A stretch of 18,771 bases of DNA from DASQUP01 sp035641235. GTDB lineage: Bacteria; Actinomycetota; CADDZG01; WHSQ01. A program made the position numbers and the translations under genes. Position 1 is the first letter of the stretch. Every line of letters starts with the position of its first letter. Location of the stretch: positions 1 through 18,771 of the forward strand of contig DASQUP010000130.1 in NCBI GenBank assembly GCA_035641235.1, in the 5' to 3' direction. The notes beneath the pieces were generated by a model. It worked only from the letters and a program-made list of their open reading frames with translations, made no database searches and was not told where the DNA came from. Below are positions 1 through 7,488 of the stretch, piece after piece.

Positions 1-198
1 CCGCTCGCGCACAAGCCGGCTCCCTGGAGACAAAAAGACCGCCACGGCGACGGCCGTAAAGAACACCACGGTGCTGGCCGTCGAGATGAGGACGGCGCGC
101 CGCCCGAGCATTCGCGAGCCGCGGCCCACGTCCGCGCGCTCTGCAACGGGAACCCCAACCGGGTCGATATCCCGGCTGGGGCCACTGCTGACACTCAT
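1..198 (-). CDS. N-terminus of an ABC transporter permease, cut by window edge
   Basis: Only the first 66 codons are present; the frame is open to base 1. The visible protein starts MSVSSGPSRDIDPVG, has a basic stretch near residues 26-34 (RGSRMLGRR), then a hydrophobic segment (about residues 35-56, rich in V, A and F) that looks like a first transmembrane helix. It begins 9 bp after the stop of the solute-binding lipoprotein gene on the same strand. In polar amino-acid ABC transporters the permease commonly follows the binding protein, so this is most likely the inner-membrane permease subunit. The assignment rests mainly on position, because the diagnostic permease loop lies outside the window. 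The start is the ATG at 196-198; no strong ribosome site precedes it, so translational coupling to the upstream gene is plausible. Confidence 0.6.
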   Translation of the reverse strand, partial: MSVSSGPSRDIDPVGVPVAERADVGRGSRMLGRRAVLISTASTVVFFTAVAVAVFLSPGSRLVRER

Positions 199-207
199 GG
201 GCGAGGT

Positions 208-1086
208 CTATTGGTCGCTGAGTGTTGGGACGCCGAGGTAGTCCTGCAGCCACTCGTCCTGAAGTGCCTCCAGGGTGCCGTCATCCTTCATCTCGTCGAG
301 CACCTGGTTCACGCAGAGGCGCAAAAGGTTTCCTTCTTCGAAGATCATGCCGAACGGCTCTTCGGTCGGGTACTGACCGACGACGACTGTTTTGTCGATC
401 TCGAAGTCGCGCAGGTACACAGTGGTCACGACGTCGGTGACCAGCGCGTCGAGCTGACCGCTCTCCAGAGCGGACTTAACGTCGTTGGTCGTGTCGTAGA
501 CCTTCACTGCGGAGTTCGGCTGGATGACATCTTCGATGAAAGTGAGGCTCGTGGTTCCCACCTGCGCTCCCAACCGAGCGTCCTTGAGGTCTGCAAGGCT
601 GGTCGCACCATCGATGGACGAACCTTCGAGAGCGAGGACGCCCTGGTTGTCGTTGAAGTAGCCGTCACTGAAGTCGACGGCCTGCTCTCGCTCCGGGGTA
701 ATCGAGACCTGGTTGATGTCGAAGTCGTATTCCTTCGCTCCCGGCGCATACGACTTGTTGAACGGCTCGACCACCCACTCGATCGGAAGGTTCATGCGCT
801 CGGCGATCTGCGTCGCCAGTTCGCCTTCGAACCCGGAATAGTTCTTCGGCTTGCCCTCGAACCACGGAGGATACGCGGGGCGATCGGTCGCCACGGTGAG
901 GACGCCTTCGTCAACGAGCGGAGGGTTTGCGAGATCGCAGGATGGCTCGTCCGGGGCATCTTCACCTTCGGCCGAGTCGTTTCCACCCGTAGCCGAACTC
1001 GGCGAATCTTCCTCGGCACAAGCCGCCAGCAACATCGCGGCCAGCAAAGCCGCCAGGAGGATCTTCATGAGGTTGCGTATCGTCAC
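208..1086 (-). CDS. Polar amino-acid ABC transporter substrate-binding lipoprotein (SBP family 3)
   Basis: This is predicted to be an extracytoplasmic binding protein that captures an amino acid or related small polar solute and hands it to the membrane permease. The N-terminus is a lipoprotein signal: a hydrophobic run followed by a lipobox (LLAAC, Cys23 from the chosen start), then a low-complexity acidic/Ser linker. The mature part has the periplasmic-binding family 3 (PF00497-type) layout: GVLTVATDRPAYPPW at the start of lobe 1, GFEGELATQIAERM, SITPEREQAVDFSDGYF, LGAQVGTTSL, ALESGQLDALVTD and a C-terminal DGTLEALQDEWL. The length (about 290 residues) is normal. The GTG at 1084-1086 is preferred because AAAGG lies 9 nt upstream; an ATG six codons further in (1066-1068) also leaves a complete signal peptide. 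The substrate cannot be told from sequence. The permease gene follows 9 bp downstream. Confidence 0.9.
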   Translation of the reverse strand: MTIRNLMKILLAALLAAMLLAACAEEDSPSSATGGNDSAEGEDAPDEPSCDLANPPLVDEGVLTVATDRPAYPPWFEGKPKNYSGFEGELATQIAERMNLPIEWVVEPFNKSYAPGAKEYDFDINQVSITPEREQAVDFSDGYFNDNQGVLALEGSSIDGATSLADLKDARLGAQVGTTSLTFIEDVIQPNSAVKVYDTTNDVKSALESGQLDALVTDVVTTVYLRDFEIDKTVVVGQYPTEEPFGMIFEEGNLLRLCVNQVLDEMKDDGTLEALQDEWLQDYLGVPTLSDQ

Positions 1087-1160
1087 CGTTCCAGACCTTT
1101 CTTCAACGAACCAAGCCACAGCGCAACTTCGCCGTGCCCGCCAGTAACTCCGACACCCCC

Positions 1161-1176
1161 GGCAGTGTCAACTGCC
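1161..1176. other. Short perfect stem-loop at the end of the FAD oxidoreductase gene
   Basis: GGCAGT and ACTGCC form a 6-bp stem around the 4-base loop GTCA, which contains the stop codon of the leftward FAD gene. A TTTT run follows only on the plus strand, where no gene would end. For the leftward transcript it is therefore not a classical intrinsic terminator. It may instead be a processing or stability stem between the oxidoreductase gene and the transporter genes. Confidence 0.35.
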
Positions 1177-2763
1177 TTTTCGGCGTCTTTTGAGGTCCCG
1201 AATTATCACCCGCGCAGCATTCACCCCGGGTCCTCCCGTGATCCCGCCGCCGGGGTGTGCGCCGGCCCCGCAGAGGTAGAGACCGTCGAGTCCGAAGCGG
1301 TAGCGAGCATGCCCGAGCATCGGACGCCACGCGAAAAACTGATCCAATCCAGGTTCGCCATGAAGGGGGTGACCCTCCACAAACCCGTGTTCCTGTTCGA
1401 GATCAAGCGGCGTCAGGATCCCGCGAGACTCGACCAGATCAGTGAACCCGGGTGCGTAATCCTCCACCGTCTTGAGGACGAAGTCCCCCAGGTTCTCCCG
1501 GTCGGCCGACCATTCACCCTCTCTCCTGTGATACGGGACGTGTTGCACGAGGACACTTGCAACGTGTTTGCCCTCCGGCGCAAGGGTCTCGTCACTCAAC
1601 GACGGAATGGATACCTCGACGAGGGGAGACTCCGCCGTGCGCCCGTATTTGGAAGCATCGTGTGCGCGCTCGAGGTAGTCGATTCCGGGGGCGATCACGA
1701 TCCTGCCCGACAGCGCCGCTCGATCGGTCACCGAGGTGAACTTCGGCAGCTCGCCGAGAACCAGATTCACCTTCGCGACCGTTCCCTGCATACGTATGTT
1801 TCCGGCGCGCCACAGCAGCCGGGGACCCGCGGCGACGGGATCGACGAGTTCGAGGAGCGTCCTTTTGGGATTCATGCCCGACACCACCGTCCGGGCAGAG
1901 ATCTCCTCCCCGCTTGCGAGAACGACCCCGGTGGCGCGCCCATCGGCGTTGTTTGTTATCGAGACGACCTCGCAACCCGTTCGAATCTGCGCGCCGGCCC
2001 TGCGTGCGGCCGAAGTGAGAGCCGCTGCGAGCGCCCCCGGTCCTCCGCGGGCCCACGCCACGGCCCCCGCCGCACCTCCGTCGTTGCCGGCCGAATCATT
2101 TATGAGCACCGCCGTGGTGCCCGCCGACCACGGTCCCATCGCCGTGTATAGGACTCCCCTAACTGCAAGGGCCGCGCGGATGGCGTCGGTGACAAAATGC
2201 TCGGCAACGAAATCGGCCACGGCCATCGGGAACACGCGCAGCAGCGTTTGTCTCGCGCGCGGGTCGAGTTTTCGGAATACGCGCGCCAGTCTCGCGGCGG
2301 AAGCGGCATCGGGGAGGCCGGGGTCCTTCAGGTCCGGCGGGACCGTCGCATTGATCTCCGCCATCACGCCTGCCATCGTCCGCACTCTGCCGTCGTAACG
2401 CTCGTAGGCGCCGGAATCCGTCATCGACAGCTCCTGCAGCTCGATGCCCGTCCGATGGGTGTCGGCCCACAGCGTCACCGCCGGCCCCTCCAGCTGAAGC
2501 GAGATCAGCCGTGCCGGAGGTACCAGCAGTTCCAACCCGTGACTCCGAAGTTCGAGATCGTTCACAACACGCGGCAACAAGCGGCCAACGTTCGCGGCAA
2601 CGGCCGGAACCGTTGCATTACCGAGTTTCGTCGTTGCCAGTGCGCCGCCCGTGGCCTCGTCACGTTCGAGGACGAGCGTGCGGATGCCGGCCTTCGCAAG
2701 GTACGCAGACGCAACCAGACCGTTGTGTCCGCCGCCGATCACGACGACGTCGTAGTCCGCCAT
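1168..2763 (-). CDS. FAD-dependent oxidoreductase, phytoene-desaturase/PYROXD2-like (copy 1)
   Basis: A 531-residue flavoprotein of the COG1233 type. The N-terminal Rossmann motif is clear (DVVVIGGGHNGLVASAYLAK, G10-G15), with an acidic residue ending the second strand (VLERDEATGGA). The C-terminal FAD-binding segment reads LYLCGAGAHPGGGITGGPG, characteristic of this family. It probably oxidises a carbon-carbon or carbon-nitrogen bond in a small substrate, but members are diverse and the substrate is unknown. Start: the ATG at 2761-2763 overlaps the stop of the upstream paralogue (TAATG), showing translational coupling. A longer frame extends upstream but would lie inside the neighbour. The gene is a clear paralogue of 2763-4352, with the same length and the same end motifs, so the pair may be a tandem duplication or a heteromeric enzyme. 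A stem-loop and 81 bp separate it from the transporter gene downstream. Confidence 0.9.
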   Translation of the reverse strand: MADYDVVVIGGGHNGLVASAYLAKAGIRTLVLERDEATGGALATTKLGNATVPAVAANVGRLLPRVVNDLELRSHGLELLVPPARLISLQLEGPAVTLWADTHRTGIELQELSMTDSGAYERYDGRVRTMAGVMAEINATVPPDLKDPGLPDAASAARLARVFRKLDPRARQTLLRVFPMAVADFVAEHFVTDAIRAALAVRGVLYTAMGPWSAGTTAVLINDSAGNDGGAAGAVAWARGGPGALAAALTSAARRAGAQIRTGCEVVSITNNADGRATGVVLASGEEISARTVVSGMNPKRTLLELVDPVAAGPRLLWRAGNIRMQGTVAKVNLVLGELPKFTSVTDRAALSGRIVIAPGIDYLERAHDASKYGRTAESPLVEVSIPSLSDETLAPEGKHVASVLVQHVPYHRREGEWSADRENLGDFVLKTVEDYAPGFTDLVESRGILTPLDLEQEHGFVEGHPLHGEPGLDQFFAWRPMLGHARYRFGLDGLYLCGAGAHPGGGITGGPGVNAARVIIRDLKRRRKGS

Positions 2764-4352
2764 TACGCCGCCCTCCGCCGGCGGGCCCGAATCAATTCCA
2801 GCGCCGCAATTCGTCCCGGCGCGCCCATGATCCCGCCACCCGGGTGCGCAGCAGAGCCGCAGATCCACAGGTTCGAAACAGGCGTATCGTAGCGCGCCCA
2901 GCCGGGCACCGGACGATTGAAGAACAGCTGCTCGAGGCTTAGCTCTCCCTGAAAGATGTTGCCCTCGGTTAGGCCGAACTCACGCTCGAGATCGAGCGGC
3001 GTGAGCACCTGCCGATTCAGGATGATGTCTTTGATATTTGGCGCGTGCTCGGCGATGACGTCGATTACTGCATCGCCGAAGGCATCGCGCTGCTCGTCCC
3101 ATGTCCCCTCCGCGAGGTGGTAGGGCGCGTACTGAACGAAACAACTCATGACATGTTTGCCGGGGGGTGCCATAGCGGGATCAACTAGCGTCGGGATGAC
3201 CACGTCCATGTATGGCCGCCTGCTGAACCGGCCGTACTTCGCGTCGTCATACGCCTGCTCCATGTAATCCACGCTCGGCGAGAAGCTCATGGCGCCGCGA
3301 AGATGCTCTCCCCGACCGGGCAGAGAAGTGAAGTTCGGAAGCGCATCCAGTGCAAGGTTCACCTTGCCCGATGAACCCCTGTACTTGTAGCGGCCGACCT
3401 CGTCTACGAAGTCCGACTCCAGCGTCCCCGGCTCGAGCAGCTTCAGAAAGGTCACGTTTGCATCGGCGCTCGATAGCACGTCACTTGCGAGGATCTCCTC
3501 CCCCGATTCGAGGACGACCCCTTGGGCGCGCCCGCCGCTCGTCAGGATTCGGGCAACGGAAGCTTCCGTGCGAATCTCTGCTCCGAACTGCGCAGCAGCG
3601 CTCGCGATGGCGTTGCTCACTCCTCCGGTCCCGCCGCGCGGGATCCCCCACGCGCGGAACGAACCGTCGATCTCACCCATGTAGTGGTGGAGCAGCACGT
3701 AGGCGGTCCCAGGAGAGCGAATCCCCTGGAAGGTTCCGATGATCCCGGATGCGGACATGGTGGCTTTGAGCGGATCGGTCTCGAACCACTGATCGAGGAA
3801 GTCCGTGGCGCTCATTGTCATGAGCTGAATGAAGACTTGTTGCTGGTACTCGGAGAGTCTGCGGAAGCTGCGGGCCAGGCCGGCGAGTGGCGTCCACTGG
3901 AGCGGTTTTATCCTCGAGGGATCGGGCGGGACCGCCGACAAGATGGGCTTTATGAACCGCGCCATGTCGACCATAAGCTGGCCGTATTCTTCGTACGCCT
4001 CCGCGTCGCTGCGCGACCATTTGCGCAGTTCTCGAATGGTTTTTCCGTGGTCGTTGACACGCCACAGGTACCGATCCCACAGAGGGGTGAACGTACCGTC
4101 GAGCGGCAGGATCTCGAGCCCGTGCCGGGCCAGGTCCAACTCGCGGATGATTTCGGGCCGAAGGAGGCTGACGACGTAAGAGCAGACGCTGAACCGGAAG
4201 CCGGGAAACACCTCTTCGGTCACGGCTGCACCACCCAGCACATGGCGCCGCTCCAGAACCAGAACCTTGAGCCCGGCGCGTGCCAGGTAGGCCGCGCTGG
4301 TCAACCCGTTGTGACCGCCTCCGATAATGACCGCGTCGTACCTCTGCGTCAC
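2763..4352 (-). CDS. FAD-dependent oxidoreductase, phytoene-desaturase/PYROXD2-like (copy 2)
   Basis: A 529-residue flavoprotein, first gene of the leftward group. It has the FAD-binding Rossmann motif YDAVIIGGGHNGLTSAAYLA (G11-G16), followed by VLERRHVLGGAAVTEE and FPGFRFSVCSYVVSLL, both typical of COG1233/PYROXD2-like proteins. The C-terminal flavin signature is LWICGSAAHPGGGIMGAPG. The start is taken as the GTG at 4350-4352: GAGG sits 6 nt upstream and the Rossmann fold begins at the fifth codon. The frame also runs further upstream through non-conserved sequence, but that extension would enter the divergent aminomethyltransferase gene. It overlaps the next gene by one base (TAATG). Substrate unknown. 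The divergent GcvT-like gene suggests oxidation of an amine or N-methyl compound whose one-carbon unit passes to folate, which is inference only. Confidence 0.9.
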   Translation of the reverse strand: MTQRYDAVIIGGGHNGLTSAAYLARAGLKVLVLERRHVLGGAAVTEEVFPGFRFSVCSYVVSLLRPEIIRELDLARHGLEILPLDGTFTPLWDRYLWRVNDHGKTIRELRKWSRSDAEAYEEYGQLMVDMARFIKPILSAVPPDPSRIKPLQWTPLAGLARSFRRLSEYQQQVFIQLMTMSATDFLDQWFETDPLKATMSASGIIGTFQGIRSPGTAYVLLHHYMGEIDGSFRAWGIPRGGTGGVSNAIASAAAQFGAEIRTEASVARILTSGGRAQGVVLESGEEILASDVLSSADANVTFLKLLEPGTLESDFVDEVGRYKYRGSSGKVNLALDALPNFTSLPGRGEHLRGAMSFSPSVDYMEQAYDDAKYGRFSRRPYMDVVIPTLVDPAMAPPGKHVMSCFVQYAPYHLAEGTWDEQRDAFGDAVIDVIAEHAPNIKDIILNRQVLTPLDLEREFGLTEGNIFQGELSLEQLFFNRPVPGWARYDTPVSNLWICGSAAHPGGGIMGAPGRIAALELIRARRRRAA

Positions 4353-4440
4353 TCGAACCTCAGTTCTTGTACCTCTGTTCGTGATTGATGGTTGAATGCG
4401 CTGGCATGAGACCCACAGCAGTGCCCACGAAGGAATCACT
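4353..4440. promoter_or_regulatory. Divergent intergenic region between FAD oxidoreductases and GcvT-like gene
   Basis: These 88 bp separate two start codons pointing away from each other, so they should hold both promoters. Ribosome sites are visible: GAGG for the leftward gene and GAAGGA (6 nt before the GTG at 4441) for the rightward gene. The 9-mer GTACCTCTG occurs at 4369-4377 and again at 4338-4346, 31 bp apart. I could not identify convincing -35/-10 pairs. Confidence 0.4.
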
Positions 4441-5646
4441 GTGAGCGTCGGTACCGCGTTCCATCCCCGCACGTCCGAGTTGAACGGCAAACTCGAGTGG
4501 CGGGAGTGGGCAGGCTACTATGCGGCGAGCGTTTACTCCGATCACCTCGACATCGAATACAACGCGATCCGAGAGGCCGTTGCGCTCATAGATGTCTCGC
4601 CTCTGTACAAGTATGTGGTCTCGGGGTCCGACGCCGAGATTCTCGTCGACAGAGTAATCACCAGGGATGCCTCGAAGATCAAGGTCGGAGGCGTCATCTA
4701 CACGTGCTGGTGCGACGAGGACGGCAAGGTCATTGACGACGGAACCGTGGCTCGCCTCGACGAAACAACCTTCCGGTGGACCGCTGCGGACCCCTCCTAC
4801 AGATGGTTTCTCCTCAATGCTCGCGGGCTCGACGTGAAGGTCGAGGAAGTAACCGAAACCGTCGCCGCCCTTGCCGTGCAGGGCCCCCGCTCCCGTGCCC
4901 TCATCGAGGACGTAACGGACGAGTCCTTTTCTTCCCTCCGATACTTCCAGCGAAAGCCGGCCCGGATCGCCGGCGTGGACATCGATGTTTCCCGAACGGG
5001 ATACACGGGAGACCTCGGCTATGAGCTGTGGATCCCCGCCGACCGTGCCCTGGATGTGTGGGATGTGTTGATGGAGACCGGCCGTGCCCACGCTGCGCGT
5101 CCCGCCGGGATGCTGGCCCTCGACGTCGCTCGGATCGAAGCAGGATTGATCCTGATCGAGGCGGATTTCTTCAGTTCCAGGCATGCCCTCAACGCGGAAC
5201 AGGCCTATTCGCCCTTCGAGATCGGGCTCGGGCGCCTGGTCAATTTCAAGAAGGAACGGGATTTCGTGGGCAGGCGAGCACTGCTTCGCGAACAGCAGGC
5301 GGGAGGCGCGCCGCGCGTTCTCGTCGGTCTCGAATTCGAATGGGCCGGAATCGAGCGTATGTATCAGGCGCAGGACCTACCTCCTGCCATCCCATCCGCA
5401 GCGCAGCGCACGGCTGTGCCCATCTACCTCGGCCGGCGCCAGATCGGGCGTGCGACGAGCTGGACGTGGAGCCCGACGCTCAAACGTGCCATCGCCCTGG
5501 GATCCGTTGACCGGCGCTCGGCCGACATCGGAAAACACCTTGCCGTCGAGTGGACTGTGGAAGGACGACGCGGGAAGGTTCCGGCGCGCGTGGTGCCCCT
5601 TCCGTTCTTCGATCCTCCGCGTAAGAAGGCCGTCTTCGAGGAGTGA
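4441..5646 (+). CDS. GcvT-family aminomethyltransferase (tetrahydrofolate-dependent)
   Basis: A 401-residue protein of the glycine-cleavage T-protein fold, which moves a one-carbon unit from an amine to tetrahydrofolate. Visible marks are the N-terminal EYNAIREAVALIDVSPLYKY, the acidic pair D99-D100 in KVIDDGTVARL (the region of the catalytic Asp of T-proteins), ALAVQGPRSRALI, and the folate-binding TGYTGDLGYELW (T186 to W197, with E195). After these come ALDVARIEAGLILIEADFFSS and a C-terminal barrel domain with the RAT(S)WTWSPTLKRAIAL element. No GcvH, GcvP or lipoate genes are nearby, so this is probably not the housekeeping glycine-cleavage protein. It is more likely a demethylase-type paralogue acting with the divergent flavoproteins. 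The start GTG at 4441 has GAAGGA 6 nt upstream; an ATG 45 bp earlier lacks a good ribosome site. Confidence 0.88.
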   Translation: MSVGTAFHPRTSELNGKLEWREWAGYYAASVYSDHLDIEYNAIREAVALIDVSPLYKYVVSGSDAEILVDRVITRDASKIKVGGVIYTCWCDEDGKVIDDGTVARLDETTFRWTAADPSYRWFLLNARGLDVKVEEVTETVAALAVQGPRSRALIEDVTDESFSSLRYFQRKPARIAGVDIDVSRTGYTGDLGYELWIPADRALDVWDVLMETGRAHAARPAGMLALDVARIEAGLILIEADFFSSRHALNAEQAYSPFEIGLGRLVNFKKERDFVGRRALLREQQAGGAPRVLVGLEFEWAGIERMYQAQDLPPAIPSAAQRTAVPIYLGRRQIGRATSWTWSPTLKRAIALGSVDRRSADIGKHLAVEWTVEGRRGKVPARVVPLPFFDPPRKKAVFEE

Positions 5647-5703
5647 GTCACCTACATGGTGCGAATAGAGCTGGGGGTCACCGACGGCGGCGCGCCGATG
5701 TGG

Positions 5704-6702
5704 TCACGGACTCGGGAACGAACGGTTCCTCGGAAGCTCCAGTAAGCGCCGCAGCGCCCATAGGCCCGCAAACACGAACCCGAACGCCGTGCTCAGCCCG
5801 TAGATCCCGGTGGCCGCTGTGATCCCCTCCGCCGGTTGCGAGCCGGGTCCGAAGGCATGATCGAGTAGAGCTGCAGTGGCAACGAATGCCGACAGCCCGG
5901 AGATCATCATCAACGCCCTTGTTCCGGGGTCGTGGACGGTTGGCGCCACCAACACTAGGCCAAGCGTTCCCAGCGCACTGATCGAAACGGCGAGCAGTGC
6001 ATTGCCGGCGAGCTCGATTTGAGACGAGGTAGCGATTCCAAACGCGGTCAACGCAACTGCTAGCACGAGGCACCCTGCGGCGCCGCGGGACACGCTCTTC
6101 ACCCACGCGGGGCCGGTGGACCCGATCGCCGTGAGAAGACCGGCGGCAAGGATGCCTGCACCGAATCCGACGAAGTGGTAGTGCACGGCGGCCACGCCCA
6201 CGGTGGCTTCGGCCAAACCGAAGGGCCGCAGGCCTGCGCGCGCCGCGAGCAGGGTCGCGCTCCCCAGGAAGAGGTAGACGAGAGCAGCAGCGTGCACGTA
6301 GGCAGCGGAATGCAGGCCCCGGCGCGTCCTAATGTGTCCGAGCGCCCCCAATGCAGCGATTCCCCCCACCACCGCCCACGGAGCAGCAAGCAGGGTGGCG
6401 ATGGGGCCTGGAGGCAGGAACACCGACGCAGACAAAGCGAGTGCGGCCGCCGGCTGCGCCGCAAGCAGGGCCCGAGGGGGCGTTCCGCCATCTCGCAACG
6501 GAAGGCTGAAGCCGAGGGGAACGACGACCAGGGCAGCGAACACCAGCAGCAATTCGACCGACGACACGCCCAGGCCTTCGACGGCGATCGTCATGAGCCA
6601 CAGGGCCGTCCACAGGGCGGCGCCGAACAGGGCAATCGACGGCTCCCGGGACGGGGTCCGGGCGGCGCGCCGGGTGCTCGGAACCAGTTCGACCATCTGC
6701 AT
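5704..6702 (-). CDS. YndJ-like polytopic membrane protein
   Basis: A 332-residue integral membrane protein with about nine or ten hydrophobic helices over nearly its whole length. The segment FGLAEATVGVAAVHYHFVGFGAGILAAG, with its HxH pair inside a helix, resembles the conserved core of the YndJ family, whose function is unknown; this identification is from memory of the family pattern. A short basic N-terminus (STRRAARTPSREP) precedes the first helix. The start is the ATG at 6700-6702. The frame stays open about 50 codons further, but that stretch is not protein-like and runs into the divergent gene. An ATG two codons later is also possible. It converges with the GcvT-like gene, leaving 57 bp between the two stop codons, and diverges from the PNPOx-like gene. 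I see no functional link to its neighbours. Confidence 0.72.
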   Translation of the reverse strand: MQMVELVPSTRRAARTPSREPSIALFGAALWTALWLMTIAVEGLGVSSVELLLVFAALVVVPLGFSLPLRDGGTPPRALLAAQPAAALALSASVFLPPGPIATLLAAPWAVVGGIAALGALGHIRTRRGLHSAAYVHAAALVYLFLGSATLLAARAGLRPFGLAEATVGVAAVHYHFVGFGAGILAAGLLTAIGSTGPAWVKSVSRGAAGCLVLAVALTAFGIATSSQIELAGNALLAVSISALGTLGLVLVAPTVHDPGTRALMMISGLSAFVATAALLDHAFGPGSQPAEGITAATGIYGLSTAFGFVFAGLWALRRLLELPRNRSFPSP

Positions 6703-6797
6703 GGGGCAAGTTTTCCCCTTTTTGGGGTCCTGAACACTCGCCGGGGCGCCGTGAGATTCTTTGTGCTCAACGAGGAGATCGAGCGAAGGAGGACTCA

Positions 6798-7268
6798 GTG
6801 GCGACCCCAACGGCCACCAGGCCCTACATCGCCCACCGGGAATACGGGATTCCACGGGACAAAAAGGGCCTCCTGAACTGGGCGGACGTCGCCGAGAGGT
6901 TCAATCACGAACAGAACTTCTGGATATGCACGGCATCGGCGGCGGGCAAACCCCACGTGCGGCCCACCTGGGGCGTGCTGGTAGGGAACACCATTTTCTT
7001 CGGAGGCGGCCCCAAAACCCGCTGGTCCCGCAACCTTGCCGACAATCCTCAAGTGTCGGTTCATCTTGAAAGTGGTTCGAATGTGGTGATCGCCGAGGGA
7101 ACGGTGGGCCGGATAACCGACTCCAATGACCCGCGATTGGTTGCCGCCGATGATGTCTACGAGACCAAGTACAAGATGCGCCACGGGCCTCCGATGTGGG
7201 TGCTGAAGCCCGTTCTCGTCCTCGCGTGGAACAACTTTCCGAAGGACTGCACGCGCTTCACGTTCTGA
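6798..7268 (+). CDS. Pyridoxamine 5'-phosphate oxidase-fold family protein
   Basis: A 156-residue cytoplasmic protein of the split-barrel flavin-binding class that includes PNPOx and the F420-dependent reductases of actinobacteria. Diagnostic stretches are FWICTASAAGKPHVRPTWGV, TIFFGGGPKTRWSRNLADNP, VSVHLESGSNVVIAEGTVGRI and a C-terminal Trp-rich WVLKPVLVLAWNNF. The strand order and RWSRNLADNP-(x)n-VHLES pattern are typical of actinobacterial members annotated as PNPOx-like. Which cofactor (FMN, F420 or haem) is bound cannot be decided by eye. The start GTG at 6798 is well supported by AAGGAGGACTCA immediately upstream. It stands alone, divergent from the YndJ-like gene with 95 bp between; that gap contains the repeat CCCC-TTTTT-GGGG (6715-6727). 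The substrate is unknown and the neighbours do not suggest one. Confidence 0.85.
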   Translation: MATPTATRPYIAHREYGIPRDKKGLLNWADVAERFNHEQNFWICTASAAGKPHVRPTWGVLVGNTIFFGGGPKTRWSRNLADNPQVSVHLESGSNVVIAEGTVGRITDSNDPRLVAADDVYETKYKMRHGPPMWVLKPVLVLAWNNFPKDCTRFTF

Positions 7269-7328
7269 TCGCGCCGCGTTCCGATCGCGACCCACCGGCC
7301 GAATTCGCCCTTGACTTCGAGCCGCCTT

Positions 7329-7380
7329 CACGTTGAACGTGTCTCGTGACAGCCAAGGAGGGGATATGAACACGTTCAAT
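7329..7380 (+). promoter_or_regulatory. Inverted repeats enclosing the ribosome site of the interrupted membrane-protein gene
   Basis: TTGAACGTGT (7333-7342) and ACACGTTCAA (7370-7379) are perfect 10-bp complements. The 27-base loop between them holds the ribosome site AAGGAGGGG (7355-7363) and the ATG at 7366. The left arm also belongs to a second, mutually exclusive palindrome, CACGTT-G-AACGTG (7329-7341). Either could act as an operator or as a translational switch in the leader RNA. A TTGACT box at 7311-7316 could be a -35 element, but no good -10 follows. Confidence 0.4.
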
Positions 7381-7467
7381 CGGGAGTCGGACGCGACCAT
7401 CATTGAACCTGCTCCCCGCTCGCCGGCGGAAACGCTATCCCTTGCTAGTGCCGCATTTGCGCGTTAG
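7366..7467 (+). pseudogene. 5' end of the membrane-protein gene, cut off by an in-frame TAG
   Basis: This 33-codon frame has the best ribosome site nearby (AAGGAGGGGATATG) and encodes MNTFNRESDATIIEPAPRSP followed by AETLSLASAAFAR, then TAG at 7465-7467. The next codons stay in exactly the same frame (RGLFIAG) and run straight into the downstream membrane protein. Read through the TAG, the product has a soluble N-terminal tail and a complete 22-residue first helix. Restarting at the later ATG leaves only part of that helix. The simplest reading is one gene broken by a nonsense change or a base-calling error. A genuine short leader peptide is a less likely alternative. Confidence 0.6.
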
Positions 7468-7488
7468 CGGGGTCTCTTCATCGCGGGT

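Noticed and set aside
211..2151. 646-codon plus-strand open frame opposite the binding protein and first FAD oxidoreductase
   Set aside because: It has no domain-like sequence and is the antisense shadow of two clearly recognised genes; long spurious frames are common at this GC content.
3522..4388. 288-codon plus-strand frame opposite the second FAD oxidoreductase
   Set aside because: Antisense to a gene with clear FAD motifs; composition is that of a shadow frame.
5647..5703. Terminator between the convergent GcvT-like and YndJ-like genes
   Set aside because: Only a weak CGGCG-GCG-CGCCG dyad with no T-run, and it coincides with a copy of the dispersed GGCGCGCC palindrome.
6703..6797. CCCC-TTTTT-GGGG (6715-6727) as a terminator or operator upstream of the PNPOx-like gene
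   Set aside because: The 4-bp arms are too short and simple to interpret; both flanking genes start here, so a terminator is not expected.
7465..7467. TAG read as pyrrolysine or another recoded residue
   Set aside because: TAG is used as an ordinary stop by at least three genes here, and no methylamine methyltransferase or recoding gene is visible. A mutation or sequence error is simpler.
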